NCBI RefSeq assembly: GCF_029893235.1
Contig: NZ_JARXWE010000021.1
Coordinates: 1-53,172, forward strand
Direction of reading: 5' to 3'
From: Dysgonomonas sp. PH5-45
GTDB lineage: Bacteria; Bacteroidota; Bacteroidia; Bacteroidales; Dysgonomonadaceae
Length of the DNA stretch: 53,172 bases
The notes below the pieces were generated by a model. The model did not search any database. It was given only the letters and a program-made list of their open reading frames with translations, and was not told where the DNA came from. Below are positions 1 to 5,702 of the stretch, piece after piece. The position numbers were made by a program, and so were the translations under genes. Within the stretch, counting starts at the first letter, position 1; the number at the start of each line of letters is the position of its first letter.

Positions 1-111
1 ATTGAGCAAATATTCAACGCGCTTATTTCATTGATAATAAATAATTTAACTAAACAAATCAGCGAATTGTTTCAACTACTGATTCGCATTAATAATTTAT
101 TTATAATATAA
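1..111 (+). pseudogene. Possible 3' remnant of a gene cut by the IS
   Basis: Frame 1 is open from the window edge for 36 codons, and its stop codon (109-111) uses the first base of the insertion sequence. The encoded segment is rich in Ile, Leu and Asn and could be an amphipathic helix. I do not recognise it. The short length and AT-richness mean the open frame could be chance, and the true gene, if there is one, lies outside the window. Confidence 0.25.
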
Positions 112-969
112 GAGTCTGTTTAAATTTTATTCAACAATAATTTTATAGATGCAATTTTGACCATTTCCTCTGCAGAGTCAAAAGTTGTTTCATAGTTACG
201 GCATAATCTTCGATTATAATCGAACCAAGCAAATGTACGTTCTATTACCCAACGTTTCGCTATTGGTCTAAAACCATGTTTTTGATAACCACTGATTATG
301 ACTTGTAATACATAACCAAATGTATTTCTAATATTATCAGCCAATTCGCCCCTATATCCACCATCAGCTATAATAGTTTTTACAGATGAACATAATTCTT
401 TAAGTACCCGCATCAATAGGTTCGCAGCTTTGCTATCATGAATATTGGCTACCGTCACCATAACTGCTATTAAAAATCCATTTTTATCAACTACAACATG
501 ACGTTTAATACCCTTTATCTTTTTATTGCCGTCAATACCCTTCAAGGCTTTATTATTTCCCCATTTTACACTTTGGCTATCAATAATACCTAAAGAGGCT
601 TCCTTATTTTGCTTTCGTTTAAATCGAACAGATTCCCGTAAGTTACTCAATAGTAAATCAAATTCCTGCAGGTCTGACCATTTACGGAAATAGTAATAAA
701 CCAACTCCCATTTAGGGTAATCTTTTGGTAACATGCGCCATTGGCAACCACTTCTCACTAAGTAAAATATGGCGTTCCATATCTCTTTCAGGTCATGTTT
801 TCGTCTTCTTTCTTGGGGCAATAGAACTTTTTCTATATATTGCCACTGGGCTTCTGTTAAATCGGTAGGATACATTTCTTTTTTAGTTTGGTCACTTCAA
901 AGAAACATCTTCCAGCTTGTTTTGCGAAGCCCTATATTATTTTTTAGTAATCAAATTTAAACAGACTCT
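111..969 (-). mobile_element. IS5-family insertion sequence, complete
   Basis: A 17-bp perfect terminal inverted repeat (AGAGTCTGTTTAAATTT at 111-127, its complement at 953-969) encloses one transposase gene on the minus strand. The dinucleotide TA at 109-110 and 970-971 fits a TA target duplication, as expected for several IS5-family groups. The element is 859 bp, normal for this family. All three catalytic acidic residues are present, so it may be active. Its right end touches the tip of a related, older copy. Confidence 0.9.
120..875 (-). CDS. IS5-family transposase (DDE type)
   Basis: This is the 251-residue transposase of the element at 111-969, which cuts and joins DNA at the terminal repeats. 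The N-terminal part has the DUF4096-like block typical of IS5 transposases (YPTDLTEAQW at residues 2-11, with the GCQWRMLP segment near residue 43). The DDE residues are D99 in IIDSQSVK, D171 in IADGGYRG and E212 in VIERTFAWF. The gene is a single uninterrupted frame with no sign of programmed frameshifting. Its stop lies 9 bases inside the end of the element. The subgroup (IS427, IS1031 or ISL2) cannot be settled by eye. Confidence 0.93.
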   Translation of the reverse strand: MYPTDLTEAQWQYIEKVLLPQERRRKHDLKEIWNAIFYLVRSGCQWRMLPKDYPKWELVYYYFRKWSDLQEFDLLLSNLRESVRFKRKQNKEASLGIIDSQSVKWGNNKALKGIDGNKKIKGIKRHVVVDKNGFLIAVMVTVANIHDSKAANLLMRVLKELCSSVKTIIADGGYRGELADNIRNTFGYVLQVIISGYQKHGFRPIAKRWVIERTFAWFDYNRRLCRNYETTFDSAEEMVKIASIKLLLNKI

Positions 970-970
970 T

Positions 971-1060
971 AGAGCCTGTTTAATTTTATTCAACAATAAT
1001 TTTATAGAAGCAATTTTGACCATTTCTTCCGCTGCGTCAAAAGTTGTTTCATAATTACGG
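971..1060 (-). mobile_element. Truncated IS5-type element (3' transposase end only)
   Basis: These 90 bases align with 111-200, the end of the intact element carrying the transposase C-terminus. They show roughly seven substitutions and one indel by eye. The copy begins with its own terminal repeat tip (AGAGCCTGTTTAA) and stops abruptly near 1060, where IS200/IS605-type sequence begins. It is therefore a diverged, older relative, not a duplication of the intact copy. Confidence 0.8.
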
Positions 1061-1219
1061 TGAACTTGCCACTTCATTTTGCATACATATTTGACGTATC
1101 AACTCGCGGGTTCGTTCGGCAACCGAACCTTCGAGAACCAGAGGCTGATATTTCGTTATCCAAACTATATGATATTTGATGTCATAGCGGGTGTGTGAAC
1201 CGCTTTTATATGTTTGCAT
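1061..1219 (-). pseudogene. IS200/IS605 TnpA (Y1 transposase), N-terminal fragment
   Basis: Read on the minus strand from an ATG at 1219-1217, the sequence encodes about 50 residues opening MQTYKSGSHTRYDIKYHIVW and then ITKYQPLVLEG and AERTRELIRQIC. This is the start of single-strand Y1 transposases (tnpA), which move IS200/IS605 elements. The similarity ends near 1065-1070, before the HUH motif and the catalytic tyrosine, so the fragment cannot be functional. It is joined directly to the IS5 remnant. Confidence 0.8.
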
Positions 1220-1251
1220 AAAAATTATATTTTTACAAATATATAAATTCT

Positions 1252-1265
1252 CCGCCTAAAGGCGG
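1252..1265. repeat. Hairpin of the IS200/IS605 end
   Basis: CCGCCT-AA-AGGCGG is a perfect 6-bp hairpin followed by GGGGATTTCAC. It lies just outside the TnpA start, where IS200/IS605 elements carry a subterminal palindrome recognised by TnpA. With the broken tnpA it marks the surviving end of that element. Confidence 0.65.
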
Positions 1266-1366
1266 GGGATTTCACCCATCCCAGAATTATAAATTAAAAT
1301 AAAGCAATTTGTTTGATAATAATCAACTTCTTTTGTATCATCCAAATGCACCAGGGATTAATGTTG

Positions 1367-1374
1367 TATATTTG
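1367..1374 (+). promoter_or_regulatory. Candidate promoter (-7 box) of the LD-carboxypeptidase gene
   Basis: TATATTTG matches the Bacteroidota -7 consensus TAnnTTTG and lies 39 bases before the ATG. I see no convincing -33 box. Confidence 0.4.
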
Positions 1375-1413
1375 CTTATAAGTTAATGTAGATAAGATAA
1401 AAAGCAGAACAAA

Positions 1414-2328
1414 ATGAAACACACTATTATATATCCTCCTGCCTTATCTGTGGGAGATAAAGTCAGGATTATATCCCCTTCGGGTAGTATAGACAAACAA
1501 TATATTGAAGGGGCTAAACACACCTTACAAACGTGGGGACTCGAAGTAGAAGTTGCTCCCCATGCCGCAGGACGGTATGGCCGATTTGGCGGAACAGCAG
1601 AGCAACGCCTCTGTGATATTCAAGATGCGATGGATGATGAACAAGTGAAAATGATTCTCTGTTCGCGCGGTGGCTATGGAGCTGTACACTTGCTTGAGTC
1701 TATTGATTTTACGAAAATAAAAAAGAATCCTAAATGGTTAGTGGGATATAGCGACATAACAGCCCTTCATCTTTTGTTTATGCAAAACGGATTGGCCTCT
1801 ATTCATGCCCCGATGGCAAAGCATCTGGCTTTGGATGCTGACAATGAGTCTTCTATATATTTAAAAGATATTTTAATGAACAATAAGGTTATTAATTACA
1901 ATCGGCCATTTCATGAATTAAATATCAAGGGAGATACCGAAGGCTGTTTGTTTGGCGGGAACCTTTCTGTTTTGGCGGGATTGATTGGTACGCCTTATAC
2001 GCAAGTGCCTAAGAATGGAATACTTTTTATAGAAGATATTGGCGAACGCCCTTACCAGATTGACCGTATTTTGTGGAATCTGAAGTTGGCAGGTATATTA
2101 AAACAAATAAAAGGGCTCGTTGTTGGACAATTCACCGATTATGAAGAAGACCCTTTGATGCCAATGACTGTATATGAGAACATTCGTGCAATGGTTAGCG
2201 AATATAATATTCCTGTTTGTTTTGATTTTCCGGTAGGCCATGTACGGGAAAATTACCCGCTTGTACATGGTGGACAATATTTTTTTGAAGTATCTGAAAA
2301 AGAAACAAATCTATGCCTAAACAGCTAA
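1414..2328 (+). CDS. ldcA: LD-carboxypeptidase (peptidase family S66)
   Basis: The enzyme removes the terminal D-alanine from murein tetrapeptides (L,D-bond) during cell-wall recycling. The MccF self-immunity peptidases belong to the same family. The 304 residues show the S66 landmarks: the SRGGYGA segment (84-90), the nucleophile S113 in VGYSDIT, an acidic block IEDIGERPYQIDRIL from residue 206 containing the catalytic Glu, and H276 in PVGH. The length is normal for LdcA. There is no signal peptide, which fits a cytoplasmic recycling enzyme. The gene stands alone after the mobile-element debris. A microcin-immunity role is possible, but no peptide biosynthesis genes are nearby. Confidence 0.9.
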   Translation: MKHTIIYPPALSVGDKVRIISPSGSIDKQYIEGAKHTLQTWGLEVEVAPHAAGRYGRFGGTAEQRLCDIQDAMDDEQVKMILCSRGGYGAVHLLESIDFTKIKKNPKWLVGYSDITALHLLFMQNGLASIHAPMAKHLALDADNESSIYLKDILMNNKVINYNRPFHELNIKGDTEGCLFGGNLSVLAGLIGTPYTQVPKNGILFIEDIGERPYQIDRILWNLKLAGILKQIKGLVVGQFTDYEEDPLMPMTVYENIRAMVSEYNIPVCFDFPVGHVRENYPLVHGGQYFFEVSEKETNLCLNS

Positions 2329-2385
2329 AATAACGGAATGCGAGACCTTGTAAATATTCTATTTTATCGCAAATGAAAATATTTT

Positions 2386-2455
2386 TATCGAAAAACAATA
2401 AAAATATTTTTTTTACCGGAAAATTATGTTTTCATTTGTATATCGAAAAACGATA
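2386..2455. promoter_or_regulatory. Candidate operator pair for the YozG-like regulator
   Basis: Two nearly identical 15-mers occur: TATCGAAAAACAATA (2386-2400) and TATCGAAAAACGATA (2441-2455). The second is a perfect 5-bp inverted repeat, TATCG-N5-CGATA. They start 55 bases apart in the noncoding stretch 2329-2622 before the DUF2975/HTH gene pair. This is the arrangement expected for autoregulation by the HTH protein at 3305-3517. That link is inferred from position and symmetry only. Confidence 0.5.
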
Positions 2456-2491
2456 AATAAACATTGAATAACAAATTTAATATTTACAGTT

Positions 2492-2554
2492 ATGAGTATC
2501 GTGATAGCAATAGTTTTGTTTCTTGTCTCTATCTTTGCAAATGCAGTAATGTAA
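2492..2554 (+). CDS. Possible 20-residue hydrophobic membrane peptide
   Basis: An ATG opens a 20-codon frame, MSIVIAIVLFLVSIFANAVM, which would form one transmembrane helix. It lies between the candidate operators and the DUF2975 gene, so it would be the first gene of that cassette. No clear ribosome binding site is visible, and a frame this short can occur by chance. It resembles other tiny helix-only membrane proteins, but I do not recognise a family. Confidence 0.3.
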   Translation: MSIVIAIVLFLVSIFANAVM

Positions 2555-2622
2555 AACAACTTATTTTTGCATTAAGAGAAAAAGTTCTGTAGTTTCTAAC
2601 TTTTATTATCTAAACTAAAAGA

Positions 2623-3285
2623 ATGAATCGTAAATTAAAAGTTCTTTCAATCGTTTTAATAGCACTGTACCTTTACAGTATTTTTGATAATGTGGTGCAG
2701 GTTATACCACAAATGATATCTTACTATTCGCATAAACATCAGGAAGAAGCACATGGAGAAAAAGGTTTTCCTTTTCCATCTCCCCTGAAAGCCGAATCGA
2801 ACAAGAATGCTACAACCGAAAAAAAAGTAAATAATAGAACAGGCAAAGAAGTGTTTGTTGAAAAAGATATTTCAACAGTTTATTTTCCACTGAGCGAAAG
2901 TGATAATTTATCAGTTTGGCCTAAGGTAGTATCGGTGTCGGTAGTAATCCTTTCTTTGATGAATATTATTGTACTCATCTATATTCCTATTCTGTTCTTT
3001 AAGACATTAAGTTCGATAGGAAAAAATAAAATATTTACAAGAGAAAATATGATTCGCATACGCCGATTGGGATATTGTGTAATCTTTATAGGACTTGTTG
3101 AATCCTTTTCAAAAATTTCCGATAGGTTTATTTTCTCTCAACTCATATCGTTCGATGGATATACGGTATCCTATTACGGATCGCTCGATTATTTCGGTTT
3201 GATTTTTGGCGTAACGCTTTTGGCAATATCAGAAGCTCTGCGACAAGCTCTGAAGATGAAAGAAGAGCAGGATCTTACTATATAA
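2623..3285 (+). CDS. DUF2975 membrane protein
   Basis: This is a 220-residue inner-membrane protein of unknown biochemical role. Four hydrophobic segments are visible at about residues 6-28, 102-127, 147-165 and 187-206, with a polar loop rich in Lys and Glu between the first two. The pattern, and the ending LRQALKMKEEQDLTI (residues 206-220), are typical of DUF2975, whose C-terminus usually ends in a Glu-Asn/Asp-Leu-Thr motif. A YozG-like HTH gene follows after 19 bases, the usual partner of DUF2975 in Firmicutes and Bacteroidota. The pair is probably one transcript under the palindromes at 2386-2455. Confidence 0.8.
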   Translation: MNRKLKVLSIVLIALYLYSIFDNVVQVIPQMISYYSHKHQEEAHGEKGFPFPSPLKAESNKNATTEKKVNNRTGKEVFVEKDISTVYFPLSESDNLSVWPKVVSVSVVILSLMNIIVLIYIPILFFKTLSSIGKNKIFTRENMIRIRRLGYCVIFIGLVESFSKISDRFIFSQLISFDGYTVSYYGSLDYFGLIFGVTLLAISEALRQALKMKEEQDLTI

Positions 3286-3304
3286 CTAACCCTAAAATCT
3301 GAAT

Positions 3305-3517
3305 ATGGCAATAATTGTAAATTTAGATGTTATGATGGCTAAGCGTAAGATCTCACTGAACGAACTATCAGAAAAAGTGGATATTACGCCGGCCAACTTA
3401 TCTATACTAAAGACCGGAAAGGCTAAGGCTATACGCTTTTCGACGCTCGAGGCTATCTGCAAGGAGCTGGACTGCCAGCCCGGCGATATCTTGGAGTTTA
3501 AGGACGATGATGAATAG
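3305..3517 (+). CDS. YozG-like Cro/CI-type HTH transcriptional regulator
   Basis: The protein has 70 residues and is almost entirely one helix-turn-helix domain. Residues 11-35 include MAKRKISLNELSEKVDITPA, followed by NLSILKTGKAKAIRFSTLEA and a C-terminal LDCQPGDILEF segment, the YozG/HTH_26 pattern. It most likely binds DNA as a dimer and controls its own operon with the upstream DUF2975 gene. The ligand or signal is unknown. It may sense the state of the membrane partner, as proposed for similar HTH/membrane-protein pairs, but nothing in the sequence proves this. Confidence 0.85.
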   Translation: MAIIVNLDVMMAKRKISLNELSEKVDITPANLSILKTGKAKAIRFSTLEAICKELDCQPGDILEFKDDDE

Positions 3518-3535
3518 AATTTGGATATGATTCTT

Positions 3536-3543
3536 TATCTTTG
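3536..3543 (+). promoter_or_regulatory. Candidate -7 box for the glutaminyl cyclase-sufE genes
   Basis: TATCTTTG matches TAnnTTTG exactly and lies 24 bases before the ATG at 3568. It supports starting the protein at that ATG, not at the TTG at 3541. A good -33 element is not obvious. Confidence 0.45.
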
Positions 3544-3567
3544 TGCCTTAAACGTAAAAAAATAAAA

Positions 3568-4569
3568 ATGCTTAAGTTGAAGATAGGAACATACCTCGTG
3601 TCAGTATTATTTCTCGTTGTAGCTTGTAGCTCTAAGACTACTACTAAAAACGAAAACAGCACTCAGGGCGTTTACAAAAAAGTATCGCCCGAATTTAATC
3701 AGGATAGCGCATACAGGTATATAGACAATCAGGTCGGTTTTGGATATCGTGTACCTAACTCTCCCGAACATGTGGCATGTGGCGATTATTTAGTTGCCCA
3801 ACTCAAGCACTTCGGAGCCGAAGTAATTGAGCAGAAAGCGGAGGTAAAAGCCTACGATGGCACGGTTTTGAATATGCGCAACATAATAGGGTCGTACAAC
3901 GTTGACCAGGCGGAGCGTATACTCCTGTTTGCACACTGGGATACCCGCCCTTTTGCCGACCGTGACGGGAATCCCGAAAACCACCGCAAACCTATTCTGG
4001 GAGCCAATGATGGAGCCAGTGGAATAGGTGTTCTGCTCGAAATTGCCCGCCAAATACAACTCAAAACTCCCGCTTTGGGAATAGATATCATCTTTTTCGA
4101 CGCCGAAGATTACGGAACACCCGCCTTCGACGATGATACCGATAACAGCCAAAACTGGTGGTGCTTAGGTTCGCAATATTGGTCAAAAAATCCGCATACA
4201 CCAAACTATAAGGCACGTTACGGAATCTTACTCGATATGGTTGGCGCACCCAGTGCAACTTTCTATAAGGAACAATATTCGGATGTATATGCTACCGATG
4301 TGGTTCGTAAAATATGGGGCACGGCATATAGTCTGGGATATGGTAAGTACTTTATCAACAAAAAAGGCGGGGCTATCATTGACGACCATGTGCCTGTTAT
4401 CGAAAACCGGAATATCCCCTGTGCCAACATCGTACAGTTTGACCCAAATTCGAGCCTTGGTTTTGGGTGGTATTGGCATACCATGAACGATGATATGAAA
4501 AACATCAATCGGGAAACCCTCAAGGCTGTGGGACAAACCGTGATGGAGATTATTTACAAAGAAAAATAA
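3568..4569 (+). CDS. Glutaminyl-peptide cyclotransferase-like M28 metalloenzyme (lipoprotein)
   Basis: The product resembles the zinc-dependent type II glutaminyl cyclases of Bacteroidota (as in Porphyromonas gingivalis), which convert N-terminal Gln of exported proteins to pyroglutamate. M28 aminopeptidases share the fold. From the ATG at 3568 the N-terminus has a lysine-containing start, a hydrophobic core and the lipobox VVAC, so the protein should be a lipoprotein exposed to the periplasm. Metal or active-site blocks are visible in order: HWDTRPFAD, GANDGASG, FFDAEDYG, GSQYWSKNPH, ILLDMVGA and DDHVPV. The 333-residue length is usual. The role matters because signal peptidase I cleavage in this group often leaves Gln at the mature N-terminus. 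sufE follows after 7 bases. Confidence 0.82.
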   Translation: MLKLKIGTYLVSVLFLVVACSSKTTTKNENSTQGVYKKVSPEFNQDSAYRYIDNQVGFGYRVPNSPEHVACGDYLVAQLKHFGAEVIEQKAEVKAYDGTVLNMRNIIGSYNVDQAERILLFAHWDTRPFADRDGNPENHRKPILGANDGASGIGVLLEIARQIQLKTPALGIDIIFFDAEDYGTPAFDDDTDNSQNWWCLGSQYWSKNPHTPNYKARYGILLDMVGAPSATFYKEQYSDVYATDVVRKIWGTAYSLGYGKYFINKKGGAIIDDHVPVIENRNIPCANIVQFDPNSSLGFGWYWHTMNDDMKNINRETLKAVGQTVMEIIYKEK

Positions 4570-4576
4570 AAAAGGA

Positions 4577-4999
4577 ATGACTATAAACGAAATACAGGAC
4601 GAGATTATTGAAGAGTTCTCGGTCTTTGACGATTGGATGGACAAATATGCCTTGCTGATAGACTTAGGCAATTCGCTCGAACCGCTTGACGAAAAATATA
4701 AGGTGGAATCTAACCTCATTGTAGGTTGCCAGAGCCGCGTATGGCTGAATGCCGAATATGTTGACGGTAAGGTCTGTTTCCGGGCCGAAAGCGATGCCGT
4801 AATCGTAAAAGGCATTATAGCCTTGCTCATCAAAGTCTTATCGGGGCGTACACCAGACGAGATTATTAATACAGACCTTTATTTTATAGAAAAAATAGGC
4901 TTGAACGAACACCTCTCTCCCACCCGTTCTAACGGGCTGCTATCAATGGTAAAGCAGATGCGCTTCTATGCAATGGCGTATAAAGCCAAAGGAAATTAA
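4577..4999 (+). CDS. sufE: SufE-family cysteine desulfuration protein
   Basis: SufE accepts persulfide sulfur from the cysteine desulfurase SufS and passes it to the SufBCD scaffold for Fe-S cluster assembly in the cytoplasm. The 140-residue protein keeps the family core, with the acceptor cysteine C51 in NLIVGCQSRVW and the C-terminal LSPTRSNGLLSMV segment. It lies 7 bases after the glutaminyl cyclase-like gene and probably shares its transcript. No other suf gene is in the window, so it acts with partners encoded elsewhere. Confidence 0.92.
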   Translation: MTINEIQDEIIEEFSVFDDWMDKYALLIDLGNSLEPLDEKYKVESNLIVGCQSRVWLNAEYVDGKVCFRAESDAVIVKGIIALLIKVLSGRTPDEIINTDLYFIEKIGLNEHLSPTRSNGLLSMVKQMRFYAMAYKAKGN

Positions 5000-5037
5000 A
5001 AGGAAGGTTTGTTTCGGTTTTTACAAATATTCTTACT

Positions 5038-5045
5038 TATATTTG
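5038..5045 (+). promoter_or_regulatory. Candidate -7 box of ssb
   Basis: TATATTTG fits TAnnTTTG, 40 bases before the ssb start codon. A T-rich stretch about 20 bases upstream may be the -33 region. Confidence 0.45.
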
Positions 5046-5085
5046 TATATTGTATCCAGAAAAATAGAAATAAAAGGGAAATATT

Positions 5086-5562
5086 ATGTCAGTAAATAAA
5101 GTAATACTTATAGGTAATGTGGGCAAAGACCCCGATGTCAGATACTTCGACAATGGTTCGGCTGTTGTTAACTTCACTTTGGCCACAACCGAACGTGGAT
5201 ATACTGCCGCAAATGGCACTCAGATTCCAGACCGTACGGAGTGGCATAATATTGTTTGCTGGCGTGGATTGGCTAAAGTGGCCGAACAGTTTGTGAGGAA
5301 AGGAACGCAAGTATACATCGAAGGAAAGATACGTTCGCGTAGCTACGACGATCAGAACGGAGTGAAACGCTATGTTACCGAAATTTATGCCGACAATTTG
5401 GAGTTGCTGGGCCGCCGTGGCGATACAACAACCCAACAACCAATAGCACAACCTGCTTACGGAAACGAAACCGCTTCGCCTTCCGCAGTAAGCACACCTA
5501 AGCCCGTTCAACAATCCACCGAACCTTTTGGCGGAGACGACTCGGACGATTTACCGTTTTAA
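5086..5562 (+). CDS. ssb: Single-stranded DNA-binding protein
   Basis: SSB coats single-stranded DNA in replication, recombination and repair and recruits partners through its acidic tail. Residues 1-108 form the OB fold (VNKVILIGNVGKDPDVRY, then TEWHNIVCWRGLAKVAEQF and YIEGKIRSRSY). A flexible Gln/Pro/Thr-rich linker follows, and the protein ends in the acidic tip DDSDDLPF, the usual protein-docking peptide. The length of 158 residues is typical for chromosomal SSB of this phylum. It has its own promoter and terminator, and the pcrA helicase follows. Confidence 0.97.
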   Translation: MSVNKVILIGNVGKDPDVRYFDNGSAVVNFTLATTERGYTAANGTQIPDRTEWHNIVCWRGLAKVAEQFVRKGTQVYIEGKIRSRSYDDQNGVKRYVTEIYADNLELLGRRGDTTTQQPIAQPAYGNETASPSAVSTPKPVQQSTEPFGGDDSDDLPF

Positions 5563-5608
5563 GAAATAAAAAAAATTACCTGTCAAGGTAAAATTATAAA
5601 TGATATAT

Positions 5609-5658
5609 AAGCCCATCGGTGTAATCGTATAAGGCAAGATTACAACCGGGGCTTTTTT
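5609..5658 (+). terminator. Rho-independent terminator of ssb
   Basis: AAGCCC and GGGGCTT, extended by GTAATC/GATTAC, form a long interrupted stem followed by TTTTTT. Confidence 0.75.
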
Positions 5659-5702
5659 AGATAGGGAACATCAAATCCTTTTTTTATACACCATTTTTGT
5701 AG

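Noticed and set aside
60-90. Short inverted repeat GCGAAT/ATTCGC near the left edge
   Set aside because: The stem is only 6 bp with a 14-base loop and no T tract, so it cannot be told from chance.
3541-3567. Nine-codon upstream extension of the glutaminyl cyclase from a TTG
   Set aside because: The TTG overlaps the -7 box, and the lipoprotein signal begins properly at the ATG at 3568.
4228-4833. Long minus-strand open frame of 201 codons opposite the glutaminyl cyclase and sufE genes
   Set aside because: It lies wholly antisense to two genes with clear family motifs, has no recognisable domain and an unlikely Ser/Thr/Ile-rich composition.
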